This document shows, one piece after another, positions 19,101 through 24,745 of a stretch of DNA of 64,000 nucleotides. Every line of letters starts with the position of its first letter. Position 1 is the stretch's first letter. Position numbers and translations under genes: made by a program. The stretch is taken from assembly GCA_946811185.2 (NCBI GenBank), contig OX328103.1, positions 28,254,172 to 28,318,171 of the forward strand, in the 5' to 3' direction. The notes beneath the pieces were generated by a model that worked only from the letters and a program-made list of their open reading frames with translations, ran no database searches and was not told where the DNA came from. This DNA is from Hippopus hippopus. Lineage: Eukaryota > Mollusca > Bivalvia > Cardiida > Cardiidae.

Positions 19101-19591
19101 ATGAGTATAACCCGCCTTCTCTGAATAACTGCCCCAGACTCTCTAACTCAGCCAATCAGAACATTGTCCTTCACTATTGAAAAGAGGCTGCCTGGCTAGG
19201 TCGTCATATTTAGACTCTTTTGAAAGAATTGTACGCTATAATTATTACTAAACAAATTAACGGTATAGAAACAACATCAGACTGCACGTCCTGTGCAGTA
19301 TAATGCTGGATCTATGCCGTCTGCAAAAGATCCTGCTTTTCGCCAATGGCACTGAAAGGTCACTGTGGTAGTTAAAGTTACAGAATTTGGATTTAATTGC
19401 AGAGACTTAAAAAGACCACGAAACCATCCAACAGCTGGGGCCCTAAAGGGGACGAGCTTGAACCTTGCACGGAAAAGAGCAAAGGACTTGAACCTCTTGA
19501 TGTAAATCGGCTACACGTCGGCCTAAACAGCAAAGACGAGTACGGGAGCTCGAATGGCCGGCACGAAGTACCGGATTCCACGAGGTTGTGA
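838..19591 (+). CDS. SLC6-family sodium/chloride-dependent neurotransmitter transporter, 3' part (11 exons)
   Basis: Plasma-membrane symporter of the SLC6 family, which couples Na+ (and usually Cl-) entry to uptake of an amine or amino acid; the substrate cannot be told here. Exons: 838-1141, 3564-3696, 4777-4911, 7381-7484, 10097-10221, 10782-10894, 11904-12035, 13439-13538, 15033-15133, 18575-18742, 19403-19591. Every junction is GT/AG and the phases close exactly, giving 534 residues from TM3 to the stop; TM1-2 and the start codon are upstream. Family landmarks are LPWASC in extracellular loop 2 with paired cysteines and three N-glycosylation sequons, FKGVKITGK after TM4, [10 protein letters not shown] after TM6, AYPEA in loop 4, LGIDS in TM8 and GGMY before TM10. 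TM6 and TM7 carry unusual residues (see findings). The introns are packed with MITEs and SINEs. The exon boundaries resemble those of vertebrate SLC6 genes as I recall them. No frameshift or stop was seen, so the gene looks intact. Confidence 0.9.
2016..3342 (+). mobile_element. mariner-like element, 1327 bp, decayed
   Basis: TA target duplication at 2014-2015 and 3343-3344. Imperfect terminal inverted repeats: CGTGGGGTGATCAAAAAGAT on the left and CGAGGGGTGATCAGAAAGAA as the complement of the right end. An internal transposase remnant is present. Three CRE palindromes (TGACGTCA) lie at 2162-2169, 2176-2183 and 2952-2959. It sits in the intron after the first visible transporter exon. An inverted sister copy of exactly the same length is at 50862-52188. 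Confidence 0.88.
2369..2934 (+). pseudogene. mariner transposase remnant
   Basis: Shows the mariner linker [13 protein letters not shown], a helix-turn-helix region ([18 protein letters not shown]), [10 protein letters not shown], and [11 protein letters not shown] followed by [12 protein letters not shown]. The family expects TCDE, so a catalytic Asp is replaced by Tyr, and a stop follows at once (2696-2698). Further stops and frame changes lie on both sides. Not functional. Confidence 0.82.
3345..3563. other. Intron sequence, nothing recognised
   Basis: Single-copy-looking intron sequence between the mariner and the TM4 exon; it contains one TGACGTCA at about 3411. No coding or repeat signal was recognised. 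Confidence 0.4.
3564..3696 (+). CDS. SLC6 exon: TM4
   Basis: Acceptor TTCTCTTTCAG, donor AAG|GTAGGG. Joins in phase to [13 protein letters not shown], then TM4 and the conserved FKGVKITGK intracellular segment. Confidence 0.9.
3899..4010 (-). repeat. S-A SINE fragment
   Basis: Complement of the S-A SINE body: TATCCATGCTTTCCTGGAG and AGGCCACTGGCTGCTTTCC match the block of the full copy at 22138-22459. Truncated at both ends. Confidence 0.6.
4190..4432 (-). repeat. Family B MITE, degenerate
   Basis: Reads as the complement of family B: CTCGTCCAAACTG, a decayed hairpin (GCTGATTACCAGC), CAGGGTCGTTAAAA and a terminus like GGTAAAAGGG. One hairpin arm is eroded by an A-rich stretch. Confidence 0.6.
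4777..4911 (+). CDS. SLC6 exon: TM5 and loop 3
   Basis: Phase-0 exon of 45 codons. [11 protein letters not shown] and [10 protein letters not shown] are the family's TM5 and start of extracellular loop 3 (usual form VRGVTLPGA). Donor TCA|GTAAGT is followed within 16 bases by the repeat E dimer. Confidence 0.9.
4927..5131 (+). repeat. Repeat E, tandem dimer
   Basis: Two direct copies, period about 107 bases, of a unit starting CCCCTAACTCTCATATTAAA and ending CCGATGAGTTAG, so the ends form a short inverted repeat (CTAACTC/GAGTTAG). The dimer starts about 16 bases after a transporter splice donor. The second copy lacks about 12 bases. The same dimer occurs inverted at 33545-33775. Confidence 0.75.
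5132..5340 (-). repeat. Family B MITE, truncated, joined to repeat E
   Basis: Starts CGTAATCCTTAAATA next to repeat E and includes GACTCGTCCAAATCG and a near-perfect hairpin (GGATGAAATGCTGGATATCAG). It ends shortly after the hairpin, so the far TTAA end is missing. Confidence 0.65.
5483..5818 (+). repeat. Family C MITE
   Basis: Both family termini are visible (ATATGAGCCATGCT; complement near AGAGCATGGGTC). The hairpin is decayed on the left arm (GCGACAGCCTTCGC) but not the right. The middle carries CATGATTTAGTCGGTTGTT and a wrong-length insertion of about 60 bases before the right end. Confidence 0.65.
5819..6586. other. Intron sequence with a short tandem duplication
   Basis: No gene seen. 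Around 6265-6400 a block containing CAATGAAACTACGGTATTTT and TACATGTTAAAAAA recurs about 85 bases later in degenerate form. The rest is AT-rich single-copy-looking DNA. Confidence 0.4.
6587..6848 (+). repeat. Family C MITE, degenerate
   Basis: Left terminus TAAGCCATACTCTG, hairpin CACGTCAGCCTGCGC/GCCCAGGCTGACC, then CTACCTCATGAGTCAGCC and a weak right end near CTCCCCTTTGTGCTGGAG. Confidence 0.6.
6870..7343 (+). repeat. Family C MITE interrupted by a family B insertion
   Basis: Near-perfect hairpin around CCCATGTCAGCCTGCGCAGT at 6917-6965. The right end reads GGAGATGCATTAA, is broken by a family B element, and resumes as TTAAGCCTCTTTTTGCCTG. The remnant ends about 38 bases before the TM6 exon. 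Confidence 0.8.
7100..7327 (+). mobile_element. Family B MITE with clean TTAA target duplication
   Basis: TTAA at 7100-7103 and at 7324-7327. Inverted termini are TTAACCCTTTACCACAC and GTGTGGTAAAGGGTTAA. Central hairpin with GGAGAAAATGCTGG and its complement. It sits inside a family C element at its TTAA. The TTAA preference is that of piggyBac-type transposases (established), so mobilisation by one is inferred. Confidence 0.88.
7381..7484 (+). CDS. SLC6 exon: TM6 with atypical gate residues
   Basis: Acceptor TTTATCTTTCAG. Encodes TM6: [11 protein letters not shown] replaces the usual QxFFSLGPGFG, then [10 protein letters not shown] is canonical. Arginine (CGG) and serine (TCT) take the places of two phenylalanines that line the substrate site in monoamine transporters; the usual Asp at the top of TM6 is Gln. 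The exon ends in a split arginine codon (AG|G). Confidence 0.88.
7622..7800 (+). repeat. S-B SINE, degenerate
   Basis: tRNA-like part with B-box-like GGGTTCGATCC, then TTCTGGATCAGTGCCCTTGG, matching other S-B copies. No clear tail. Confidence 0.55.
7987..8264 (-). repeat. Family C MITE
   Basis: Inverted orientation: CCGCGCTCTGATTAAGGGGG at one end, AATCCATTTTGTCGAAAAAC in the middle, hairpin CTCGAGTCAGCCTGCGC/GTGCAGGCTGACATGAG near the other end, then TCCAGAGAATGGCACAT. Confidence 0.72.
8300..8505 (+). repeat. Family B MITE, degenerate (first of three in a row)
   Basis: GAAACACTGTGGAAAAAATA and CATTTTCCACGTTTTTTTTTC are worn hairpin arms, followed by AAAGTGTCGTCTGCAAAATG. It abuts the next family B element at 8505. 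Confidence 0.5.
8506..8744 (-). repeat. Family B MITE (second of three in a row)
   Basis: Inverted orientation; ends GTGTGGAAAAGGGTTAA with TTAA at 8741-8744, shared with the next copy. The hairpin is partly decayed (AACAAATTGCTAGTGATCA). Confidence 0.65.
8741..8971 (-). repeat. Family B MITE (third of three in a row)
   Basis: TTAA at 8741-8744 and 8968-8971. Good hairpin (GAGAAAATGCTGGTTACCAG). It shares the 8741 TTAA with its neighbour, as if one element inserted into the end of the other. Confidence 0.75.
8972..9805. other. Intron sequence, nothing recognised
   Basis: About 830 bases with local CpG-rich stretches (9230-9560) and a CACGTG at 9415-9420. An open frame of 110 codons runs on the - strand at 9157-9489, but it has no recognisable domain and lies in a transporter intron. 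Confidence 0.4.
9806..10035 (-). repeat. Family B MITE with perfect 67-nt hairpin
   Basis: The hairpin at 9914-9980 has two perfectly complementary 33-base arms around a single central base; its tip is ATGCTGGTTACCAGCAT. The ends are TCAA at 9806 and TTAA at 10032-10035. It ends about 60 bases before the TM7 exon. Confidence 0.85.
10097..10221 (+). CDS. SLC6 exon: TM7 and start of loop 4
   Basis: [19 protein letters not shown] is TM7. In human SERT numbering, the positions of Asn368 and Ser372, which bind sodium/chloride, are Asp and Gly here. Continues with [10 protein letters not shown] and loop 4. Donor G|GTAAGA is phase 1. Confidence 0.88.
10445..10690 (+). repeat. S-B SINE
   Basis: tRNA-like head (GCGCGGCTCAGTG, worn B box TTGTGTTTGATTC), body with GTGTCCTTGGGCAGGGCACT and GGTACTCGTG, and an AATCAACCAATCAACC-type tail. 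It lies in the short intron between the TM7 and TM8 exons. Confidence 0.72.
10782..10894 (+). CDS. SLC6 exon: loop 4 and first half of TM8
   Basis: Encodes [17 protein letters not shown] and [13 protein letters not shown]. The Asp-Ser pair that binds the second sodium ion is retained. Donor ACA|GTGAGT. Confidence 0.9.
10960..11643 (-). repeat. Family A' MITE interrupted by element H
   Basis: Hairpin AACAGACTGCACAGAACGTG with complement at 11012-11060. The left part ends CCACTTGTTTAA; element H follows; the other part resumes TTAACCAAGCCTATAGGATT, matching the uninterrupted A' copy at 59807-60020. Confidence 0.75.
11073..11540. mobile_element. Element H: piggyBac-like non-autonomous element, 468 bp
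   Basis: TTAA at both ends (11073-11076, 11537-11540) with inverted termini TTAACCTTCATCATACCG and CGGTAGCATGAAGGTTAA. Three short hairpins of the form GGGGTCC...GGACCCC (about 11092-11112, 11257-11278, 11475-11494; the last imperfect). G/T-rich hairpins of this kind near TTAA ends are seen in piggyBac-family elements. No transposase is encoded. It is inserted in an A' element. Confidence 0.8.
11658..11866 (-). mobile_element. Family A MITE, full length
   Basis: TTAA at both ends. Termini TTAACACTAAGGCTTCTAAG and GCAGGATAAGGGTTAA. Hairpin of about 59 nt around GACTGCACAGAACGTGCAGT, then the family's TTTGGGTTTTTACTG block. It ends 37 bases before the TM8-TM9 exon. Confidence 0.82.
11904..12035 (+). 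CDS. SLC6 exon: TM8 end and TM9
   Basis: Acceptor [29 protein letters not shown] completes TM8 (usual form xxGxExxxTxxxDEFP), followed by TM9. Phase 0 at both ends. Confidence 0.88.
12315..12585 (-). repeat. Family C MITE
   Basis: TATATATGAGCCATGCTCTA at one end and AGCTCATATA at the other; hairpin ATTACAGCCTGCGCGGACTG near 12495-12520; AATCCATTTTGTCTGACAAC in the middle. Confidence 0.75.
12589..12849 (+). mobile_element. Family D MITE, full length, two hairpins
   Basis: Inverted termini GGCCTGCAACACGC and GCGTGTTGCAAGCC. Two separate hairpins, at about 12624-12690 and 12752-12812; the second is nearly perfect over some 30-base arms with tip TTAGCCTGCGC-ggatt-GCGCAGGCTGA. Flanked by ATATAA-like sequence on both sides. 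Confidence 0.82.
12850..13438. other. Intron sequence, nothing recognised
   Basis: About 590 bases before the TM10 exon with no repeat or coding signal that I recognise. Confidence 0.4.
13439..13538 (+). CDS. SLC6 exon: TM10
   Basis: [18 protein letters not shown] begins TM10; the acidic residue of the outer gate (Asp in LVDWY) is kept. Donor G|GTAAGT is phase 1. Confidence 0.9.
13790..13885 (-). repeat. Family B fragment (hairpin)
   Basis: GAGGAGAAAATGCTGGTTAC and its partner TAGTATTTTCTCCTTTAATC form a worn hairpin; the outer parts are lost. Confidence 0.5.
13890..14600. other. Intron sequence, nothing recognised
   Basis: AT-rich; contains a TGACGTCAT at about 14319. No gene or repeat assignment. 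Confidence 0.4.
14604..14878 (+). repeat. Family C MITE
   Basis: Termini GTCATGAGCCATCTTCTGTG and GGGGCATGGCCAATATATGA. Hairpin CATGTCAGCTTGTGCAGTCC/GCAGGCTAAGATGGGTCG, GGATTTTATTGATCCATAAT in the middle. Confidence 0.78.
15033..15133 (+). CDS. SLC6 exon: TM10-TM11 link and start of TM11
   Basis: [18 protein letters not shown] matches the family's G-x-x-x-F/I-x-x-D/N-I-x-x-M-x-G loop, then [11 protein letters not shown] begins TM11. A reversed S-B SINE begins about 40 bases after the donor. Confidence 0.9.
15170..15392 (-). repeat. S-B SINE
   Basis: Inverted copy: CATGGCGACAGCTCATGTAT, AGACTCGAACCCTGGACCTC (complement of a B box) and TTTACCCCTGAGCCACGCAT (complement of an A-box head). It begins about 40 bases after a transporter exon. 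Confidence 0.72.
15483..15694 (+). repeat. Tandem duplication, period about 106 bases
   Basis: GTGCCGTGTAATCTTCGACC at 15501 recurs at 15607, with CACACCATTATTGCACACGA in both units; the copies differ by only a few bases. The core resembles half of the A' hairpin (GTGCAGTCTGATCTTCGATC), so it may be A' derived. Confidence 0.65.
15690..15832 (+). repeat. Family B MITE, truncated
   Basis: CCCTTACCACAAAGCCCCGA, hairpin GGAGAAAATGCTGGTAAC/AAGCATTTCCTC, then TGAAGGCAAAACCTATCACA; the right end is missing. Confidence 0.6.
16072..16422 (-). repeat. Family B MITE carrying a family C hairpin
   Basis: Family B from CCCTAACGACAAATTTTAGA through hairpin GTAGAAAATGCTGGTAACGC to ACCTCAGG, then about 110 bases of family C hairpin, then AAGGTCGTTAAAACTCGGGG and a worn terminus. 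Confidence 0.7.
16255..16364 (-). repeat. Family C hairpin inside a family B element
   Basis: GCGAAAAGTTTCGACCCAGA and GACCTGGGTCGATACTTTTC flank a GCAGACTGCGCAGGC tip; neither family C terminus is present. Confidence 0.65.
16600..16780 (+). repeat. Family A' copy, degenerate
   Basis: AAAGTGTAGATCGAAAATCA with partner TTTCATCTTGATCTATATTG; the outer parts are weak. Confidence 0.45.
16812..17031 (+). mobile_element. Family A MITE, full length
   Basis: CTCTAATCCTGCTAAATTAC at the left, TTTTAAGCCGATAGTAAAAA, a G-run (16895-16910), hairpin around GACTGCACGTTCTGTGCAGT, and GCGCTTAGCAGTCCAAGGAT ending in TTAA at 17028-17031. Confidence 0.78.
17099..17165 (+). repeat. Family A/A' hairpin core
   Basis: CAGTGTAGATCCAAGATCAG with partner TGTCTGATCTTCATCCGCAC; tip decayed (ATGCACATTTTTTGCTG). 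Confidence 0.55.
17390..17560 (+). repeat. S-B SINE, degenerate
   Basis: B box GAGTTCGATCC, then GTGGCCTTTGGCAAGAGACT matching the S-B body. Confidence 0.55.
17561..17650 (-). repeat. S-A SINE fragment
   Basis: TTTCTATGCTTTCGTCAAAT and TTTCCAAGCCAGTGACTGCT are the complement of the S-A body. Confidence 0.5.
17651..18574. other. Intron sequence, nothing recognised
   Basis: About 920 bases before the TM11-12 exon without a recognised repeat or coding signal. Confidence 0.4.
18575..18742 (+). CDS. SLC6 exon: TM11 end and TM12
   Basis: [20 protein letters not shown] is the typical loop before TM12, followed by TM12 ([11 protein letters not shown]). Phase 0 exon of 56 codons. Confidence 0.9.
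18924..19110 (-). repeat. Family A' MITE, degenerate
   Basis: Starts TTAACCATTTTAGCGCTTTA; one hairpin arm remains (GTACAGTCTGATTTTGGATG) and CAATGGATTGTATTTTGAGC matches the A' inner block at 59850-59870. Confidence 0.55.
19254..19362 (+). repeat. Family A' fragment
   Basis: Hairpin CATCAGACTGCACGTCCTGT with partner and TTTTCGCCAATGGCACTGAA; the far end is missing. Confidence 0.5.
19403..19591 (+). CDS. SLC6 terminal exon: cytosolic tail
   Basis: 62 residues then TGA. A basic start (RLKKTTK) follows TM12. The tail is hydrophilic, rich in E, K, S and G, and ends DSTRL, a class I PDZ-ligand pattern (T at -2, L at 0). Confidence 0.85.
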   Translation, partial: RLKKTTKPSNSWGPKGDELEPCTEKSKGLEPLDVNRLHVGLNSKDEYGSSNGRHEVPDSTRL

Positions 19592-19755
19592 CACTTTAGC
19601 ATTATACTAGTGATATGGAATTAAATCATGAATGGAGTATTCCTAACACCTCAATTCAACCCAAAACCAACGAACGGGTTCGAAGAACACAAAATGAAGA
19701 ACCACGTGATGCAAGAAACCAAGTCACGTGATGACGTCACATCCTGTCAAGTAAT

Positions 19756-19761
19756 AATAAA
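19756..19761 (+). promoter_or_regulatory. Likely poly(A) signal of the SLC6 gene
   Basis: First AATAAA after the stop codon, 165 bases downstream, in otherwise non-repeat sequence. Just downstream a family A element begins. Confidence 0.5.
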
Positions 19762-19808
19762 TCAAGTTTCCGATTGCAAACCGACCATTCGGTTGTACAA
19801 TGCCATAA

Positions 19809-20019
19809 GTTAAGCATTAGCCTGCTGAATAACTAACATGAAATTTTCAAGCCGATAGTAAAAACCCAAATTTTGCTATTTTAAAGGTATTTTGGAAAGA
19901 AAGATATATTCATATCGGACAGTGTAGATCCAAGATCAGACTGCACGTTTTGTGCAGTCTGATCTTGATCTACACTGACTGCAAAAGGTCAGTGAGTCGC
20001 GCTTAGCAGCCAAAGAATC
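19809..20019 (+). mobile_element. Family A MITE
   Basis: GTTAAGCATTAGCCTGCTGA at the left, TTTTCAAGCCGATAGTAAAA, hairpin around GACTGCACGTTTTGTGCAGT, and GTCGCGCTTAGCAGCCAAAG. The right TTAA is mutated (ATCAA). Confidence 0.75.
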
Positions 20020-20074
20020 AACATTGTAACCGGTTGTACATAGCCGTCCAGTTTCTTTACTTTTTCGGAGAAAA

Positions 20075-20340
20075 ATGAACCAAGCTCTGACAAAAGAGGG
20101 TTTAATGCTTCTCCGTGATGCGTTGTACCAAGCAAGTTGTCGCATAATTATATAATCATAAAATCCATTTAGTCTAATAATCCACTGAATCTGGAGGTAG
20201 AAAGGTCCTTTGCCGTGCAGAAAATTTTCTAGTAGCAAAAGTTCGCGACCTATGTCAGCCTGCGCTGACTGCGTACGCCTACATGGAACGATATTTACTG
20301 CAGATGCATTGAGCCTCCTTTTCACACAATGTCTAAAATA
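20075..20340 (-). repeat. Family C MITE
   Basis: Inverted: ACCAAGCTCTGACAAAAGAG, TCCGTGATGCGTTGTACCAA, hairpin CTATGTCAGCCTGCGCTGAC/GTACGCCTACATGGAACG. Confidence 0.68.
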
Positions 20341-20545
20341 TATTTGGTAGTATTTTAGAAATGTTTAAAAGATACCTTGATTGACAGCAAACGCGACCTA
20401 TGTCAGCCTCTGCGGACTGCGTAGGCTGACATGGGACGATACTTTTTGCAGATTCTTTGTCTCCTTTCCACACATTGGCTAAAATATTTGTCAGTATTTT
20501 AGAAGAGTGTAAAAGAAACCTTAATTGACAGCAAAATGAACCTAA
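20341..20545 (-). repeat. Tandem duplication of a family C end
   Basis: The block TCTAAAATATATTTGGTAGT ... TTGATTGACAGCAAACGCGA recurs after about 140 bases (GCTAAAATATTTGTCAGTAT ... TTAATTGACAGCAAAATGAA), with a second hairpin (CTATGTCAGCCTCTGCGGAC) between. It looks like a local duplication of the hairpin end of the adjacent element. Confidence 0.6.
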
Positions 20546-20589
20546 TAGGGCCCATTTAACGTCACTAATATATAGGTATCGCGGTGGCG

Positions 20590-20810
20590 GAGGGAGTTTG
20601 TAATGCATTAAACCAAGCGAGTCATCATATACCAAAGACCCATTTTGCTTAAAACTTGCTGAATCATGAAGTAGAATGGTCCTTTAACATACGGAAAATT
20701 TACCAATTTGAAAAAAATTCGACTCATGTCAGTAGACTTCGCAAGCTGACATTTGTCGATACTTTTTGCATATGCATCATACCACCTTTCCACAAGGCAC
20801 GACTCGTATA
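20590..20810 (-). repeat. Family C MITE, degenerate
   Basis: Inverted; starts GGAGTTTGTAATGCATTAAA, hairpin worn (CATGTCAGTAGACTTCGC), ends GGCACGACTCGTATA. Confidence 0.6.
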
Positions 20811-20865
20811 TTTTGACCAAAGACCCCTAAGCCGCTAGATTCTATATAAGTTTTTGTTTACTGAC

Positions 20866-20960
20866 TTCTTAGGGTTAGAGCATCGGCCTGTAAAGTCAAA
20901 GGTTCCGAGTTCGGATCTCGTGATGAGCGGATTCAACCACTGAAACAATCAACATCACAG
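20866..20960 (+). repeat. S-B SINE head fragment
   Basis: GGTTAGAGCATCGGCCTGTA and GAGTTCGGATCTCGTGATGA form a tRNA-like head; the body is missing, cut by the next element. Confidence 0.5.
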
Positions 20961-20972
20961 CGCGAGTACTGG

Positions 20973-21183
20973 TTAACTCTGCGGCTGCTAACCGCGACTC
21001 ACTGATCTTTTGCGGACAGTGTAGATCAAGATCAGACTGCACAGAACGTGCAGTCTGATCTTGGATCTACACTGTCCGATAAGGAGATATTGTTCCCCAA
21101 AATATAGCTTAAAAATAGCAATATTTGGGTTTTTACAAACTTATTGAAAATTTCATTTTAGTTATTTAGAAGGATAAGGGAAA
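20973..21183 (-). mobile_element. Family A MITE
   Basis: TTAACTCTGCGGCTGCTAAC start, near-perfect hairpin around GACTGCACAGAACGTGCAGT, TATTTGGGTTTTTACAAAC, ends AGAAGGATAAGGGAAAA. Confidence 0.75.
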
Positions 21184-21332
21184 AGGTTCCCAGAAAAACA
21201 ACCATCGAGAAAGATTATTGGTCTAATTTGTGTGAACTCGTTTCACAATTAGTGTAAAATGAATAGTTTTCAAGTAATTAAACTAATAATATGACATTTG
21301 AAGGGTAAACCTGTTCTCAAATATCTGTTATA

Positions 21333-21606
21333 TATGAGCCATGCTTTTTGAAAAGGGGGCTTAATGCATTTGCAAAAAGTATCGACTCATGTCAGCCTGT
21401 GCAGTCCGCGCAGGCTGACATGGGTCGAAACTTTTTTTTTTTGCTTTTAGTCACTTTTCTACATGTCAAAGGACCAGCGTACCTCATGATTCAGCCGATT
21501 GTTATACAAAATAGATTTTATGGATCCACAAGTATGTAATGACACGGTTGGTTTAATGTATCACGGAGATGCACTAAACCCGTTTTTGCCAGAGCATGGC
21601 ACACAT
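21333..21606 (+). repeat. Family C MITE, full length
   Basis: Termini ATATGAGCCATGCTTTTTGA and CAGAGCATGGCACACATAT; hairpin CATGTCAGCCTGTGCAGTCC/GCGCAGGCTGACATGGGTCG with a T-run after it. Confidence 0.8.
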
Positions 21607-21789
21607 ATATTATATTATAAAGTATTGTCAAGCAATAATCTCAAATTAAATCGATAGCAATAATGGAACAGCATATTCCCCCCGTAGACATTCGTTGCTA
21701 TGGTAACACAATGAATAAATGCAGCGCTGCTTATTGACAAAAAGCGCTGGGTTTCTCGGCATCAACAGGTATCAGTAATGCAATATACC

Positions 21790-21975
21790 AAAACCTTTAA
21801 ACCGAACATTCCTTATTTTAATGTCCCTTCTAAAAGCACTTTTGGGAAAAGACGAAAATGCTGGTATTTTCTGCACTATGACATACAAATCCCGTAAATA
21901 GAGTCACGTTTGATATGTTGTCAGTAACGGCTTTCAAATTGGACAAATCTGATACAATTTTACCTTGTAAGGGGT
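21790..21975 (+). repeat. Family B MITE, degenerate
   Basis: TTTGGGAAAAGACGAAAATG keeps half of the hairpin; CTTTCAAATTGGACAAATCT is the right flank. Confidence 0.45.
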
Positions 21976-22137
21976 GACGGGATATTGTATCACGAAACCA
22001 GTGATTAAAACAGTTGGAGAAGACTACACAGAATTGAACTAACAAGATTGTTATCAACAATTTTTCTAGAGTCAACGAACACAATGCACACTACCACTTA
22101 GAGTAATAATAATAAAGAAGCACTGAACTAAGCCTTT

Positions 22138-22459
22138 TGCCGAGCCCCGGTAGCTCAGTCGGTAGCGTGCAGGACTTGAGAACACGGGGTCCAGGGTTCG
22201 ATCCCTGGCTACGACCCCTGGCTCGGCCAATTTCTTTCCGAGGATTGATGATAGTCACTGTGACAGGATTCATTCCTCTCCCACCGCTGACCATTGTTTC
22301 GACGATGATTATGTCGGAAAGCAGCCAGTGGCTTGGAAAGAAAATTGTGCGAAGTACTGGTAAAAGAGACTCCAGGAACACATGGATAGGTGCACTGGCC
22401 GCCGCGATATAACTGAAATAATGTTGAAAACGGCGTTAAACACCATACAATCAATCAAT
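22138..22459 (+). mobile_element. S-A SINE, full length with target duplication
   Basis: tRNA-like head: A box TAGCTCAGTCGG near 22151, B box GGTTCGATCCC at 22195-22205. The body includes GCAGCCAGTGGCTTGGAAAG; the tail is CAATCAATCAATC. A perfect 15-base duplication CTGAACTAAGCCTTT lies at 22123-22137 and 22460-22474, so this copy is young. The head is not a functional tRNA gene: it is fused to the SINE body. Confidence 0.88.
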
Positions 22460-22474
22460 CTGAACTAAGCCTTT

Positions 22475-23291
<817 letters not shown>

Positions 23292-23811
23292 TTTCTGTTA
23301 CAAGCAAGTATAAATGATATACAAATGCCGTATCAAAGACGTTTTTAATAAAGAATAATGGATTGTTGATGAGCTTTGGCAGTTTGTTACAAAATGTACA
23401 AAGGTTGTGAAAGCCGCGAGGCTCGTTCTCTACAGATAGTTTTCGGTAACCATGGTAGCATTAAAGGGACAATGCTTTACTGTCAGGTATTTATATGTAC
23501 AATGTGCAGAGAAGTCTCGTTAATTCCAATTCGATTTCGAAATATCAGGTTGAACGGGTTATCAATAGAAATTTTTATTATGTGTGAAGAGGTCAAACTC
23601 ACAAGTCGTCTAAAACCTCAGTTTGTTATTCAAATTATAATCTGTCTTTTTCAACTGAAAAAAGGTGCAGCAGTATTTCTGAAATATTGGGTTAGGAATC
23701 CTGGCTGCTGCTCAACATTATCGCTGCAAACTAAATAAATTCGATTTTTCTGAGGTCTAAAGAATGATTTTCCTGGCAACTGAAAAATAATTTTGATCAC
23801 TGCTTAACATC

Positions 23812-23900
23812 AAGTAGCGAACGGTGCAGTCTGATTGTGATCTATGCCATTCGCAAAAGCTATTCAAATCTCATTTGGCAGTAAAAAGAGTTAAACCTTT
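23812..23900 (+). repeat. Family A' right half
   Basis: GTGCAGTCTGATTGTGATCT then GCCATTCGCAAAAGCTATTC and GGCAGTAAAAAGAGTTAAAC, the right end of A'; the left arm of the hairpin is missing. Confidence 0.5.
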
Positions 23901-24175
23901 GTTTTCCATACATATGTCTGTCCAAGACAAAACTCTGATTCAACCTTTTAATTCGAATAATTGCATGTTCGAATTATCGAGACTTTCTGTGCATGTGCAT
24001 TTATGCAAATGGAAGATATTCTGCCATTTCTAACATATCTTCATGAAACAGCGAGTTTTAACACAACTGATCAACTCTTCAAACTCATTTAGTACTTTTT
24101 CCTTTCATTCTGCTAGTTCGTAAAGTCCTTATATTTCCATAGAATATGTTTAACTTACGCGAAGCATGCCTTTCT

Positions 24176-24382
24176 TTAACTTTCAGGCTGCTAATCGCGA
24201 CTCAAGGACCTTTTGCGGATACTGTAGATCAAGATCAGACTGTACAGAACGTGCAGTCTGATCTTGGATCTACACTTTCCGATAAGGATACATTTTCCCC
24301 AAAAATAACTGAAACAGTAATATTTTGGGTTTTTACTATTGGCTTAAAAGTTTCAATTAACTTATTTAGCAGGTTAAGTTAA
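24176..24382 (-). mobile_element. Family A MITE, full length
   Basis: TTAA at 24176-24179 and 24379-24382. AGGCTGCTAATCGCGACTCA, hairpin around CAGAACGTGCAGTCTGATCT, TTTTGGGTTTTTACTATTGG. Confidence 0.8.
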
Positions 24383-24439
24383 TATATTATATTTCATGTG
24401 TCTATTTTTAGAAATGTTATGGGTAAAGAAATGTCGTAT

Positions 24440-24745
24440 TTTAAGCTGGGGGGAATTATTTCCCCGTCACAGTGAATATTTTCCTCCTGCCGAAAATCTG
24501 GAACTACTTTTTTAAGTTTTTTAAGTTTTTAAGTTTTAAAAGTGGCATTCGTTGACAAAATAATCAGAGGAAATATAATATATAATTTATTTCATCAGCT
24601 TGTGGTAAATATGGGGAAATATTTGCCTCAAAAGGGAAAGGTCCGCGAAAATAACTCGTGCCTTACGGCACTCGTTATTTTCGCATACCTTTCCCTTTTT
24701 CGGCAAATATTTCCCCATATTAACCACAAGCTGATGAAATAAACT
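24440..24745. repeat. Element F: foldback with about 70-base arms
   Basis: From about 24590 to 24742 two arms are complementary: TCATCAGCTTGTGGTAAATA, GGGGAAATATTTGCC, GCGAAAATAACTCGTGCC and their complements, around a short loop. Arms differ by a few bases and one short gap. The left flank has an AAGTTTTTTAAGTTTTTAAG run. No terminal duplication is obvious. Confidence 0.75.

Noticed and set aside
22144..22216. tRNA gene
   Set aside because: A and B boxes are present, but the segment is the head of a complete SINE with body, tail and target duplication.
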